Shown here piece by piece: positions 9,481-16,898 of a stretch of 37,456 nt of DNA; position 1 is the first letter of the stretch, and each line of letters begins with the position of its first letter. Origin of the DNA: Lachnospiraceae bacterium (GTDB lineage: Bacteria > Bacillota > Clostridia > Lachnospirales > Lachnospiraceae); NCBI GenBank assembly GCA_021199495.1, contig JAJQHY010000096.1, positions 1-37,456 on the forward strand, written 5' to 3'. The translations under genes were made by a program, and so were the position numbers. Below the pieces are notes generated by a model. The model did not search any database. It worked only from the letters and a program-made list of their open reading frames with translations, and was not told the DNA's origin.

Positions 9481-11838
9481 CTATTTTGCGGCAGACTTTT
9501 TCTTTTTGGGCTCTGATTTTTTCGTGTAGGTAGCCGGTTTATCTGTCCCTGCTTCTGTTTGCGCCGCCTTTTTGCCGGCGCGTTTTTTTACATCCGCCAA
9601 ATTCGCCTTTTCTTCTTTTTTCCCGGCCGCCTTTGTCTTTTCCTCTTCAGGCTCCGGAGAAATCTCAAAAATTGCAGCGGACTGTGCGGCTACCTTTAAA
9701 TTGATGGAATAAGGCTGGCCGTCCCACTCCTGCTTTTTGGCCTTTTTGACACGTGGATTCACATTACCGCCGCCGCCGTATTTCTCCGCGTCAGTATTGA
9801 GAATCTCCTTATATTTGCCGGCCCACGGAACGCCTGCCGTCATATCCCTGGCTACACCGCTGAAGTTGGCCACAACAAAGAGTGCCTTGTCGTTTGTCGA
9901 GCCTTTTCTGACAAAGGCCACAAAGCAATCCTGCCAGCTGATGCAGTTGGTCCAGAAAAAGCCGTCCGGATGGTTGTCCAGCTCATTTAATGCCTTACTG
10001 CTGCGATAGAGTGCATTCAGATCCTTCATCAGCGTCTTGACTCCCAGATGATATTTGTACTGGAGCAGATCCAGATTGACTGCACGCTGTTCAGAAAATT
10101 CCTGATACTCTCCGATATCCTGTCCCATGAAAAGAAGCTTTTTACCAGGGTGCATCATCATATAGGCATAGGTAATACGCAGGGCAGCGAAACGCTGATC
10201 CTCATCGCCCGGCATCTTGCCGATCATGGTGCCCTTGCCGTGCACCGCCTCGTCATGGCTGAATGCCAGCATGTACTGCTCACTGTAGGCGTACATCATG
10301 GAGAAGGTCAGCTGATTGTGCTCGTAAGAGCGGAAATACGGGTCCGCCTTGATATAGTCAATAAAATCATTCATGTAACCCATATTCCACTTGTAGTCAA
10401 AGCCCAGACCGCCTTCGTCCAGCCTGCCGGTAACCATTGGCCAGGCGGTAGATTCCTCCGCGATCATCAGCGTATTGGGATTGCGCTTGTGTACGATGGA
10501 ATTGGTGTGCTTGAAAAATTCAACCGCATCCAGATTCTCCTTGCCGCCGTAAATATTGGGAATCCACTCACCATCCTTGCGTCCGTAATCCAGATAAAGC
10601 ATGCTGGCCACCGCGTCCACACGCAGGCCGTCCACGTGATAATTTTCAATCCAGTAAAGCGCATTGGCAATCAGATAATTGGACACCTGCGGTCTCGCAT
10701 AGTTATACACCAGTGTTCCCCAGTGCGGATGAGAGCCCTTCCTGGGATCCAGATGCTCATACAGGCAGGTTCCGTCAAAATTGGACAAACCGTAGGTATC
10801 CCTCGGAAAATGCGCGGGTACCCAGTCCAAAATCACACCGATTCCGGCGTTGTGCAGCTTATTGACAAAGGCAGCGAAGTCTTCCGGTCTGCCGTATCTG
10901 CTGGTAGGCGAATAATAACCGATCACCTGATAACCCCAGCTGGCATCCAGCGGATGCTCGCTCACAGGCATCAGCTCCACATGCGTGTACCCCAGATCCT
11001 TCACATAATCGATCAGCTTGTCTGCCAGAACTCTGTAATTCAGATATTCGTTATTCTCACCGCGGGCTACAGAGCCAAGGTAAACCTCATAGACGCTGAT
11101 GGGGCTGTCCGGGCTCTGGGTCTTTGCCCGGTTTTTAATCCACTCCTCATCATCCCACTGAAAATGACTGATATCCGTAACCACTGACGCGGTGTTGGGG
11201 CGAAGCTCACTGTAATAGGCATACGGGTCAGACTTCAAATAAGTCAGGCCGCCCTTTGCCTTGATCTCAAATTTATAGACATCCCCCTCCAGAATACTGG
11301 GTACGAAAAGTTCAAAAATACCTCTGGTCTTCTTCATCTGCAGGCGGGTGCCGTCCCAGCTGTTGAAATCTCCCACAATGCTGCAGCGGATGGCGTTTGG
11401 CGCCCAGACCGCAAAAAAGGTGCCCTCCACGCCCTTTACAGTCATGGGGTGCGCACCGAGTACCTTGTACACCTCGTAATGGATGCCCTTTTCAAATTTA
11501 TCGATATCCTCGTCCTTTAGCATGGAGCCGAATTCATATGGGTCACAAAACTCCACAATATTCTCCCCATAGGTCACGGAAAGAGTATAAACCCCCTTAT
11601 AAGAAGGCTTTACCTCCGCGGCAAACCAGCTGCTCTCCTCATCCACAAGTTCCATCTCAATGGGCTTTTTCCCCGGGAACTTCACACATGCCGCGCTGGC
11701 AGTGGGAAGATAGGCCTGAATCAGATCCACACCGTCGATGGTGTGCCGCCCAAGAATTCTGTGCGGATTCTCTGATTCTGAATAGGTGATCTCCTCAATA
11801 TCCGCCCAGTTCATCAGATCATATAACTTTGTGCTCAT
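9481..11838 (-). CDS. glgB: 1,4-alpha-glucan branching enzyme with Lys-rich C-terminal tail
   Basis: A 785-residue GH13 branching enzyme that forms alpha-1,6 branches in glycogen. There is an amino-terminal beta module (about 15-105), a CBM48 (about 120-215: FFAVWAPNAIRCSIVGDFNSWDG), then the catalytic barrel. Visible GH13 regions are DWVPAHF (I), DGLRVDAVAS (II, nucleophile Asp), IAEEST (III, acid/base Glu) and FSHDEAVHGKG (IV), so it should be active. After the C-terminal beta domain there is an extra tail (about residues 730-785) with 17 Lys in 56 residues, rich in Ala and Glu and probably disordered; it is not part of the usual enzyme. The ATG at 11838 follows GGGAGG. It has its own promoter at 11896-11924 and lies upstream of mscS. 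A second glgB of different architecture lies at 34456-36252. Confidence 0.95.
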   Translation of the reverse strand: MSTKLYDLMNWADIEEITYSESENPHRILGRHTIDGVDLIQAYLPTASAACVKFPGKKPIEMELVDEESSWFAAEVKPSYKGVYTLSVTYGENIVEFCDPYEFGSMLKDEDIDKFEKGIHYEVYKVLGAHPMTVKGVEGTFFAVWAPNAIRCSIVGDFNSWDGTRLQMKKTRGIFELFVPSILEGDVYKFEIKAKGGLTYLKSDPYAYYSELRPNTASVVTDISHFQWDDEEWIKNRAKTQSPDSPISVYEVYLGSVARGENNEYLNYRVLADKLIDYVKDLGYTHVELMPVSEHPLDASWGYQVIGYYSPTSRYGRPEDFAAFVNKLHNAGIGVILDWVPAHFPRDTYGLSNFDGTCLYEHLDPRKGSHPHWGTLVYNYARPQVSNYLIANALYWIENYHVDGLRVDAVASMLYLDYGRKDGEWIPNIYGGKENLDAVEFFKHTNSIVHKRNPNTLMIAEESTAWPMVTGRLDEGGLGFDYKWNMGYMNDFIDYIKADPYFRSYEHNQLTFSMMYAYSEQYMLAFSHDEAVHGKGTMIGKMPGDEDQRFAALRITYAYMMMHPGKKLLFMGQDIGEYQEFSEQRAVNLDLLQYKYHLGVKTLMKDLNALYRSSKALNELDNHPDGFFWTNCISWQDCFVAFVRKGSTNDKALFVVANFSGVARDMTAGVPWAGKYKEILNTDAEKYGGGGNVNPRVKKAKKQEWDGQPYSINLKVAAQSAAIFEISPEPEEEKTKAAGKKEEKANLADVKKRAGKKAAQTEAGTDKPATYTKKSEPKKKKSAAK

Positions 11839-11895
11839 AACAATACCCTCCCTGTCAAATACCCCTCTGATTTCACAGATGCTTTATTTATGAAC

Positions 11896-11924
11896 ATTTT
11901 ACCAAAAATAACTGGCTAATACAA
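11896..11924 (-). promoter_or_regulatory. Predicted promoter of glgB (first copy)
   Basis: Minus-strand TTGTAT (11924-11919), 17-bp spacer, TAAAAT (11901-11896), extended to TGGTAAAAT. It gives a leader of about 50 nt. It forms one half of a perfect 9-bp inverted repeat with the plus-strand promoter at 11933-11941. Confidence 0.7.
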
Positions 11925-11941
11925 GCCAAAAGTGGTAAAAT
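11913..11941 (+). promoter_or_regulatory. Predicted extended -10 promoter for the structured RNA / small gene
   Basis: Plus-strand extended -10 TGGTAAAAT (11933-11941), identical to the opposing glgB -10. The -35 region (TGGCTA, 11913-11918) is poor. The expected start, about 11948, falls at the first base of the folded element at 11950. Confidence 0.5.
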
Positions 11942-11949
11942 GCCTTCAC

Positions 11950-12129
11950 AAGTTGCTATTCACAGACGACTTGAGAGATGTAAACAGACTCGTCAAGCGC
12001 AGTTTGCTTGTAAGAGGCTGTTTATATCTCCCAGGTTGACTGTGAATCAGTCACTCCCCCACATAAGCAGTCTTAGCTCTGTAAGAGGTAAGATTGCGCA
12101 TGCGGGGGAGCGGCTATGAATATCAACTT
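11950..12129 (+). ncRNA. Candidate structured RNA: closed two-arm fold upstream of a small ORF
   Basis: No ORF explains this stretch, but it is dense in complementary segments. The outer stem AAGTTGCTATTCA (11950-11962) pairs with TGAATATCAACTT (12117-12129), 12 of 13 bp. Arm A spans 11959-12046: TTCACAG/CTGTGAA, ACTTG/CAGGT, GAGATGTAAACAG (11975-11987) with CTGTTTATATCTC (12018-12030), and CAAGC/GCTTG at the tip. Arm B spans 12054-12110: CTCCCCC/GGGGGAG, CAT/ATG, AGTCTTA/TAAGATT, CTCT/AGAG at the tip. The innermost outer-stem bases overlap arm A, so the two can compete. Both arms carry the same 9-mer TGTAAGAGG (12009-12017, 12080-12088) on the 3' side of the tip. Three stem positions are G-U wobbles if the plus strand is the RNA and A-C mismatches if the minus strand is, so I assign plus. 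There is no U-rich terminator; it may be the leader of the gene at 12162. I cannot match it to a known class. Confidence 0.55.
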
Positions 12130-12161
12130 ACTAACTATGACTCACAGAAAGGACTTCACCC

Positions 12162-12440
12162 ATGACAGAAAAAGAATTTGACATGATAAAACGCATCAAC
12201 AAATACGCAGAGGAAGTGCTCGGCGACATCGACCCGCAAAAAGTCCAGGTTTCCAGACAGCTCGAAGCTCTGCGACCCATCTTTGAGGAAATTGCTGCGG
12301 AAGAACATATTACCCTGGAGGAGATGTTCATCAAGTATATGGATCTGCAGAGCGAGGCAAGCCTCCAGGAAGAAATGCGGCTGCGCCAGACCTTCGCCGA
12401 CCAGGCCAACGATCCGGAAAATCCCATGCTGTTCCGATAG
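12162..12440 (+). CDS. Small hypothetical protein (92 aa)
   Basis: A charged, helical-looking 92-residue protein (starting MTEKEFDMIKRINKYAEEVL, ending NDPENPMLFR) with no signal peptide, membrane segment or motif I recognise. The ATG lies 8 nt after AAAGGA. Acidic and basic residues alternate in a way suggesting an amphipathic helical bundle or a small adaptor, but no function can be assigned. It is the only plus-strand gene between 8 and 23 kb, lies 32 bp after the folded element at 11950-12129 and is convergent with serA, whose stop is 11 bp away. The good ribosome binding site and natural amino-acid composition make it likely to be real. The overlapping minus-strand frame (12131-12427) is its shadow. 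Confidence 0.75.
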   Translation: MTEKEFDMIKRINKYAEEVLGDIDPQKVQVSRQLEALRPIFEEIAAEEHITLEEMFIKYMDLQSEASLQEEMRLRQTFADQANDPENPMLFR

Positions 12441-12451
12441 TGTGATCTACG

Positions 12452-13627
12452 TTATCTGATGACTCTGGCACGGAACACGCCGGGAATGGCCTTCAGTCTC
12501 TCCACCACCTGCGTGCCCGCCGTCTGATCCAGGTCAATCAGCGTATATGCCACATCATCTCTGGATTTATTGACCACCTCGGCAATATTGATACCCTCCT
12601 GCGCCACGCAGGTCGTGATCGCAGTCAGCATACCGGCCACGTTTTTGTGTAATACTGCTACTCTGGCAGCAGTTCTGCACGGGCCAACCTCACAGCGCGG
12701 ATAGTTGACGCTGTTTACAATACTGCCGTTCTCCAGATAATCCCGGATTTCCTTTACCGCCATCACCGCACAGTTATCCTCGCTCTCCTCAGTTGAGGCT
12801 CCCAGATGTGGGATCACGATACACCCCGGCTTTCCGCTGGTCACAGGCGTCGGGAAATCCGATACATATCTGCGGATTTTTCCCTCTTTCAGTGCTTCCA
12901 CCACCGCCTGCTCATCACAGAGCACATCTCTCGCAAAATTTAAAATCACCGCATTTGGCTTCATCAGGGCCAGAGTTTCTTTCCCGATCATCCCTTTTGT
13001 GGATTCCATGGCCGGCACATGAATGGTAATGAAATCACTGTTTTCGTAAATCTCATTCACATCCGTAACATGCCGGACATTATGGCTCAGCTTCCATGCG
13101 GCGTCCACAGACAGGAAAGGGTCATAGCCCAGAACATGCATACCCAGCTGCTCCGCCACATTGGCTACCATGGCGCCAATGGCCCCCAGGCCGATGACAC
13201 CCAATGTTTTCCCCATAATCTCCGTACCCGCGAAAGCCTTTTTGGCCTTCTCAGTCGCTTTTGCGATATCCGGATCATTCCGATGCTCTTTTACCCATTC
13301 GATTCCACCGTTGATATCGCGGCTCGCCAGCAGCATGGCCGCAATAATCATTTCCTTTACCCCGTTGGCGTTGGCACCAGGCGTATTGAAAACCACGATG
13401 CCTTTCTGCGCACACTTTTCCAGCGGAATATTATTATAACCCGCTCCCGCTCTTGCTACTGCCAGCAGGCTGTCCGGCAGCGCAAGATCATGCATGACAG
13501 CGCTTCTGACTAAAATACCGTCCGACTCACTCATCTGATCTGTAAGAGCGTACTGCTTCGTAAAATGCTTAAGCCCCACCTTTGAAATTGGGTTCAGGCA
13601 ATGAATCTGATATACTTTTTCCGACAT
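12452..13627 (-). CDS. serA: D-3-phosphoglycerate dehydrogenase with ACT domain
   Basis: A 391-residue 2-hydroxyacid dehydrogenase catalysing the NAD-dependent first step of serine synthesis. The NAD-binding motif is GVIGLGAIGAMVANVAEQLG (about residues 140-159). The catalytic Arg lies in NFARDVL and the catalytic His in PHLGASTEES. The C-terminal 70 or so residues (AVLHKNVAGMLTAITTCVAQ onward) form an ACT domain, usually the serine sensor. The length matches the short ACT-containing form found in Clostridia. The ATG at 13627 follows GGGAGG by about 8 nt. It is the last gene of the leuB-to-serA group, 21 bp after the L,D-transpeptidase, and meets the small plus-strand gene tail to tail without a visible terminator. 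Confidence 0.92.
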   Translation of the reverse strand: MSEKVYQIHCLNPISKVGLKHFTKQYALTDQMSESDGILVRSAVMHDLALPDSLLAVARAGAGYNNIPLEKCAQKGIVVFNTPGANANGVKEMIIAAMLLASRDINGGIEWVKEHRNDPDIAKATEKAKKAFAGTEIMGKTLGVIGLGAIGAMVANVAEQLGMHVLGYDPFLSVDAAWKLSHNVRHVTDVNEIYENSDFITIHVPAMESTKGMIGKETLALMKPNAVILNFARDVLCDEQAVVEALKEGKIRRYVSDFPTPVTSGKPGCIVIPHLGASTEESEDNCAVMAVKEIRDYLENGSIVNSVNYPRCEVGPCRTAARVAVLHKNVAGMLTAITTCVAQEGINIAEVVNKSRDDVAYTLIDLDQTAGTQVVERLKAIPGVFRARVIR

Positions 13628-13648
13628 AATGACTCCTCCCGCTCATTC

Positions 13649-15067
13649 TCAATATACAATGACCGTCATGCCGCTCGTCACCAGTGCATACAACTCCTTC
13701 GCCTTTGCCGAAGGCAGGTTCACGCAGCCATGAGACCCATTCGTCAGGTACTCCGTGCCACCGAAGACTGTCTTCCAGTATGCGTCATGAAAACCACAGC
13801 CATCATAAAAATGCATCCAGTAATAAACATAGGTCGTATAATCCGCGCCGCGCAGAGTACGTCCCTGCTGCTTATATTCTATGTAATAAACTCCTTTCGG
13901 GGTATCCCGGCCTTTTGCAACATCACCGGTAACACAATCGCTCTCCCAGATCAGCTCATCTCCCTGATACATATAACAGTGCTGCTCGGAAATACTGACT
14001 TCAATATATGTTTCCGAGATTGCGCGGCCATAGTCATTGTCAACTGCGCCTGAAGGATAATAAGTATATTCCAGTGTGAGCGTCTCGTCGCAGCTTTGCG
14101 CATTCAGCGCCTCAGTCAACTCCTTAACAAGTTCGCTCTCATTTTCCATGACCCGGCCGTAATTGCCTTTTTCAACCTCTATTGTCTCCCCGCTGTGTGT
14201 TACAAACTCCCAGCTGTTATTGCGCGTACTCGTCTCTGACGCAAGGGCAGAGACATAAGCTTCCACTTTTTCCGTATCGCAGTAAATTGTACCGTCCTTA
14301 TTCAGGAGCGGAATTTTCTCCTCATCAGTTGCAAGAAAGCTCTGTACCTGAACCCCTGTCAGGACATACTCTCCCTCATCTGCAGAAAGAGTGACCTGAT
14401 GAGACTGCGTATATTCTTCAATCTGATTGTATATGTTCAGCAGAATTTTGTCGTTCGAGGTATACCCCTCTGCAGTATAACAGTCTGTTTCAACAAGACT
14501 TACAGACTTTGCGCCCGTCTGCACTGCCGCCAGAATCATCTCACAGGCTCTGTCGGTATCCAGTATTTCCAGCCCTGTATCACTTAATACATAGCCGTCT
14601 TCCGTATACTCCAGTGTCACCTTATTGTCATATTTCTCATCAATCTCAGAAAAAGGAGAAACTGTGGGCAGCCACTCGCTGAAAGCTTCCTCATCCAGTG
14701 TAACCAAAGGGTTTACCGTATAAGATGTCTGTGAAAAGACTGCACCTGTATGCGTCTGATTCCTGACTTCCTTTATCGATTCTGTATAATCAATCCCGGT
14801 CACAAACGCATTACAGTCCAGAACATACTCATTTCCCTCATCATCTGTAATCGTGACAGAGACATCATATTCCTGCTGGCAAAGCAGAAGATTTACCCGT
14901 TCCACCGAAAGACCGGTACAGTAAACTCCGTTGATCCAGGTTCCGTATGGAAACGTCTTTGAATAATGATCCTGCAGCAGGATATATCCCAGCGCGCAGA
15001 ATACTGCCACGGCAAGCAGGGCCGCAGCAGCAGAATACAAAATGAGTTTTCGGGTTTTCGTCATCAT
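13649..15067 (-). CDS. L,D-transpeptidase (YkuD) with peptidoglycan-binding modules
   Basis: A 472-residue envelope enzyme. An amino-terminal membrane anchor (about 8-32: LILYSAAAALLAVAVFCALG) is followed by an extracellular region with PG_binding_4-like repeats (about 60-320), then a C-terminal YkuD domain with the catalytic motif SHGCVNLP (Cys448, with His446). It would form 3-3 cross-links in peptidoglycan or attach proteins to it. The architecture is common in Clostridia. It begins ATGATG; the first ATG (15067) is used, the second one codon later is equally possible, and the ribosome binding site is weak. It lies 25 bp after ilvB and 21 bp before serA, so it is probably transcribed with amino-acid biosynthesis genes, an unexpected partner. 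Confidence 0.9.
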   Translation of the reverse strand: MMTKTRKLILYSAAAALLAVAVFCALGYILLQDHYSKTFPYGTWINGVYCTGLSVERVNLLLCQQEYDVSVTITDDEGNEYVLDCNAFVTGIDYTESIKEVRNQTHTGAVFSQTSYTVNPLVTLDEEAFSEWLPTVSPFSEIDEKYDNKVTLEYTEDGYVLSDTGLEILDTDRACEMILAAVQTGAKSVSLVETDCYTAEGYTSNDKILLNIYNQIEEYTQSHQVTLSADEGEYVLTGVQVQSFLATDEEKIPLLNKDGTIYCDTEKVEAYVSALASETSTRNNSWEFVTHSGETIEVEKGNYGRVMENESELVKELTEALNAQSCDETLTLEYTYYPSGAVDNDYGRAISETYIEVSISEQHCYMYQGDELIWESDCVTGDVAKGRDTPKGVYYIEYKQQGRTLRGADYTTYVYYWMHFYDGCGFHDAYWKTVFGGTEYLTNGSHGCVNLPSAKAKELYALVTSGMTVIVY

Positions 15068-15092
15068 CTGTAATATCTCACTCGATTTTTTC

Positions 15093-16769
15093 TCATTCTC
15101 TCGCCTTTAAGTCGTCTCCGTCAAAAGCTTCGCTGATCGGCGCGCCCGCGGGCACCATCGGCAGCACCTTATCATCTTCCGGAATGATGCAGCCCAGTAC
15201 CACCGGACGGCCAAGAGAAATGGCTTTTCTCAGCGCCGGTTCCACCTCTTCTTTCGTGGTGACCCGGATAGCCTCACAGCCAAGGCCCTCCGCCACCTTA
15301 CAGAAATCCACAGCATCCTGCAGAACGGTCTGACTGTAACGCTTGTCATAGAAAAGAGTCTGCCACTGCCGTACCATGCCGAGCACATGATTATTGATCA
15401 CGACCTCAATCACCGGAATGTTGTAACGACTGGCAGTTGCAAGCTCATTCATATTCATGCGGAAGCATCCATCGCCAGCAATGTTGATACAGATTTTGTC
15501 CGGCCGGGCCATTTTTGCGCCGATACAGGCGCCAAGACCATAACCCATGGTTCCAAGTCCTCCGCTTGTCAGAAGTGTACGCGGCTCAGTATAAGTGTAA
15601 TACTGCGCGGCCCACATCTGATGCTGACCCACATCAGTGGTAATCAGTGCCTGACCGCTGGTGATCCTGTCAATTTCCTGCATGATATACGGACAACTGA
15701 GCTGATCATCGTCGTATTTAAGCGGATATTTCTGTTTTAATTCCTCCACATGTGCAAGCCATTTTGTGTGGTTCTGCTGCTCAAGACCTGCCAGAATGTC
15801 TTGCAGTGCAAGTTTTAAATCTCCCACCAGAGAAGCTGCGGTGCGGACATTTTTATTAATCTCCGCCGCGTCAATATCAATCTGAATAATCTTCGCGTTC
15901 GACGCAAAGCGCTTTGCGTCTCCGGTGATACGGTCTGAGAAACGGGCTCCAAGTGCCACCAGACAGTCACACTCGCTGACGCCCAGATCAGAGGCCTTGG
16001 TGCCATGCATGCCGATCATTCCAGTATATTCCGGCGAGTATCCGTTTATGACGCCTTTCCCCATCAGCGTATCGCAGACAGGACTGTTGAAGCGTTCCAC
16101 AAACTGACGCACCTCCTGCCAGGCATTGGATAAAACAGCACCGCCGCCCACCAGCACGAAGGGCTTTTTCGCTTCCTTCAAAAGAGAAATCACCTTCTCG
16201 ACATCTTCAGCAGTATAGGAAACTGTCGGCTCCTCCTCCTTAATCTCCACCGCTTCATATTCACACAGCGCAGCTGTCACATCCTTCGGCACATCGATCA
16301 GCACCGGACCCGGCCTGTCGCTTCTGGCGATGTGGAAAGCCCTGCGGATGGTAGCTGCCAGCTCCTTCACATCCTTGACGATGAAGCTTCTCTTGGTGAT
16401 CGGCATTGTAATTCCCGCAATATCAATCTCCTGGAAAGAGTCTTTCCCCAGAAGAGAAACACCGACATTGCAGGTAAGGGCAACAACCGGAACAGAATCC
16501 ATAAACGCGGTAGCAATACCCGTCACCAGATTTGTGGCGCCTGGACCTGAAGTAGCCAGGCACACACCCACTTTTCCGGTCGCTCTGGCATAGCCGTCAG
16601 CCGCATGGCTCGCGCCCTGCTCGTGGCCTGTCAGAATGTGGGTAATCTCCGGATGTTTATATAATTCATCATATACATTTAAAATCGCGCCGCCCGGATA
16701 ACCAAAGACGGTATCCACGCCCTGCTCCTTTAAGCACTGCACAATGATCTGTGATCCATTCAGCTGCAT
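15093..16769 (-). CDS. ilvB: Acetolactate synthase, large (catalytic) subunit
   Basis: A 558-residue thiamine-diphosphate enzyme making acetolactate or acetohydroxybutyrate for valine, leucine and isoleucine synthesis. The amino domain has the catalytic Glu in GHEQGASHAADGYARATG and the SGPGATNLVTG loop. The C-terminal domain has the cofactor motif GDGCFRMNMNELATA...INNHVLGMVRQWQ. The length is full for the family. The regulatory subunit ilvN is not adjacent. The ATG at 16769 is preceded by a GAGAGGG-like site. The 129-bp gap upstream, after ilvD, holds a long-spaced perfect inverted repeat. Catabolic acetolactate synthase (AlsS) is the alternative, but the company of ilvD and leuB favours the biosynthetic enzyme. 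Confidence 0.93.
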   Translation of the reverse strand: MQLNGSQIIVQCLKEQGVDTVFGYPGGAILNVYDELYKHPEITHILTGHEQGASHAADGYARATGKVGVCLATSGPGATNLVTGIATAFMDSVPVVALTCNVGVSLLGKDSFQEIDIAGITMPITKRSFIVKDVKELAATIRRAFHIARSDRPGPVLIDVPKDVTAALCEYEAVEIKEEEPTVSYTAEDVEKVISLLKEAKKPFVLVGGGAVLSNAWQEVRQFVERFNSPVCDTLMGKGVINGYSPEYTGMIGMHGTKASDLGVSECDCLVALGARFSDRITGDAKRFASNAKIIQIDIDAAEINKNVRTAASLVGDLKLALQDILAGLEQQNHTKWLAHVEELKQKYPLKYDDDQLSCPYIMQEIDRITSGQALITTDVGQHQMWAAQYYTYTEPRTLLTSGGLGTMGYGLGACIGAKMARPDKICINIAGDGCFRMNMNELATASRYNIPVIEVVINNHVLGMVRQWQTLFYDKRYSQTVLQDAVDFCKVAEGLGCEAIRVTTKEEVEPALRKAISLGRPVVLGCIIPEDDKVLPMVPAGAPISEAFDGDDLKARE

Positions 16770-16812
16770 AAATCCAATCCCTCTCTTCTGTCTTTCACTT
16801 ATATTGAAATCT

Positions 16813-16875
16813 GATCTTAATCAACGCCTGTAAAATAAGATAGTCTCAAAATCACTCTTGCAGACGATTAAGATC
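16813..16875 (-). promoter_or_regulatory. Perfect 10-bp inverted repeat in the ilvD-ilvB gap
   Basis: GATCTTAATC (16813-16822) and GATTAAGATC (16866-16875) are exact complements separated by 43 bp, in the leader of ilvB. They could form an mRNA stem closing a 43-nt loop, or two half-sites for a DNA-binding protein. There is no U-tract and I found no clear promoter between them. Confidence 0.5.
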
Positions 16876-16898
16876 GCGCACAAATTACTCATCCGCAT

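Noticed and set aside
10048..11187. A 379-residue open frame on the plus strand opposite glgB
   Set aside because: It lies wholly antisense to a highly conserved branching enzyme, has no ribosome binding site and an unnatural composition; it is a codon-bias shadow.
11950..12129. The palindromic segment as a MITE or IS remnant with 13-bp terminal inverted repeats
   Set aside because: No target-site duplication is visible, the internal arms are paired rather than just the ends, and wobble positions point to RNA function. It was not excluded fully because copy number elsewhere cannot be seen.
11950..12129. The same segment as T-box, 6S RNA, SRP RNA or tmRNA
   Set aside because: It lacks the T-box GGTGG-type bulge sequence, the single long 6S-like rod, the SRP tetraloop core and the tmRNA CCA end.
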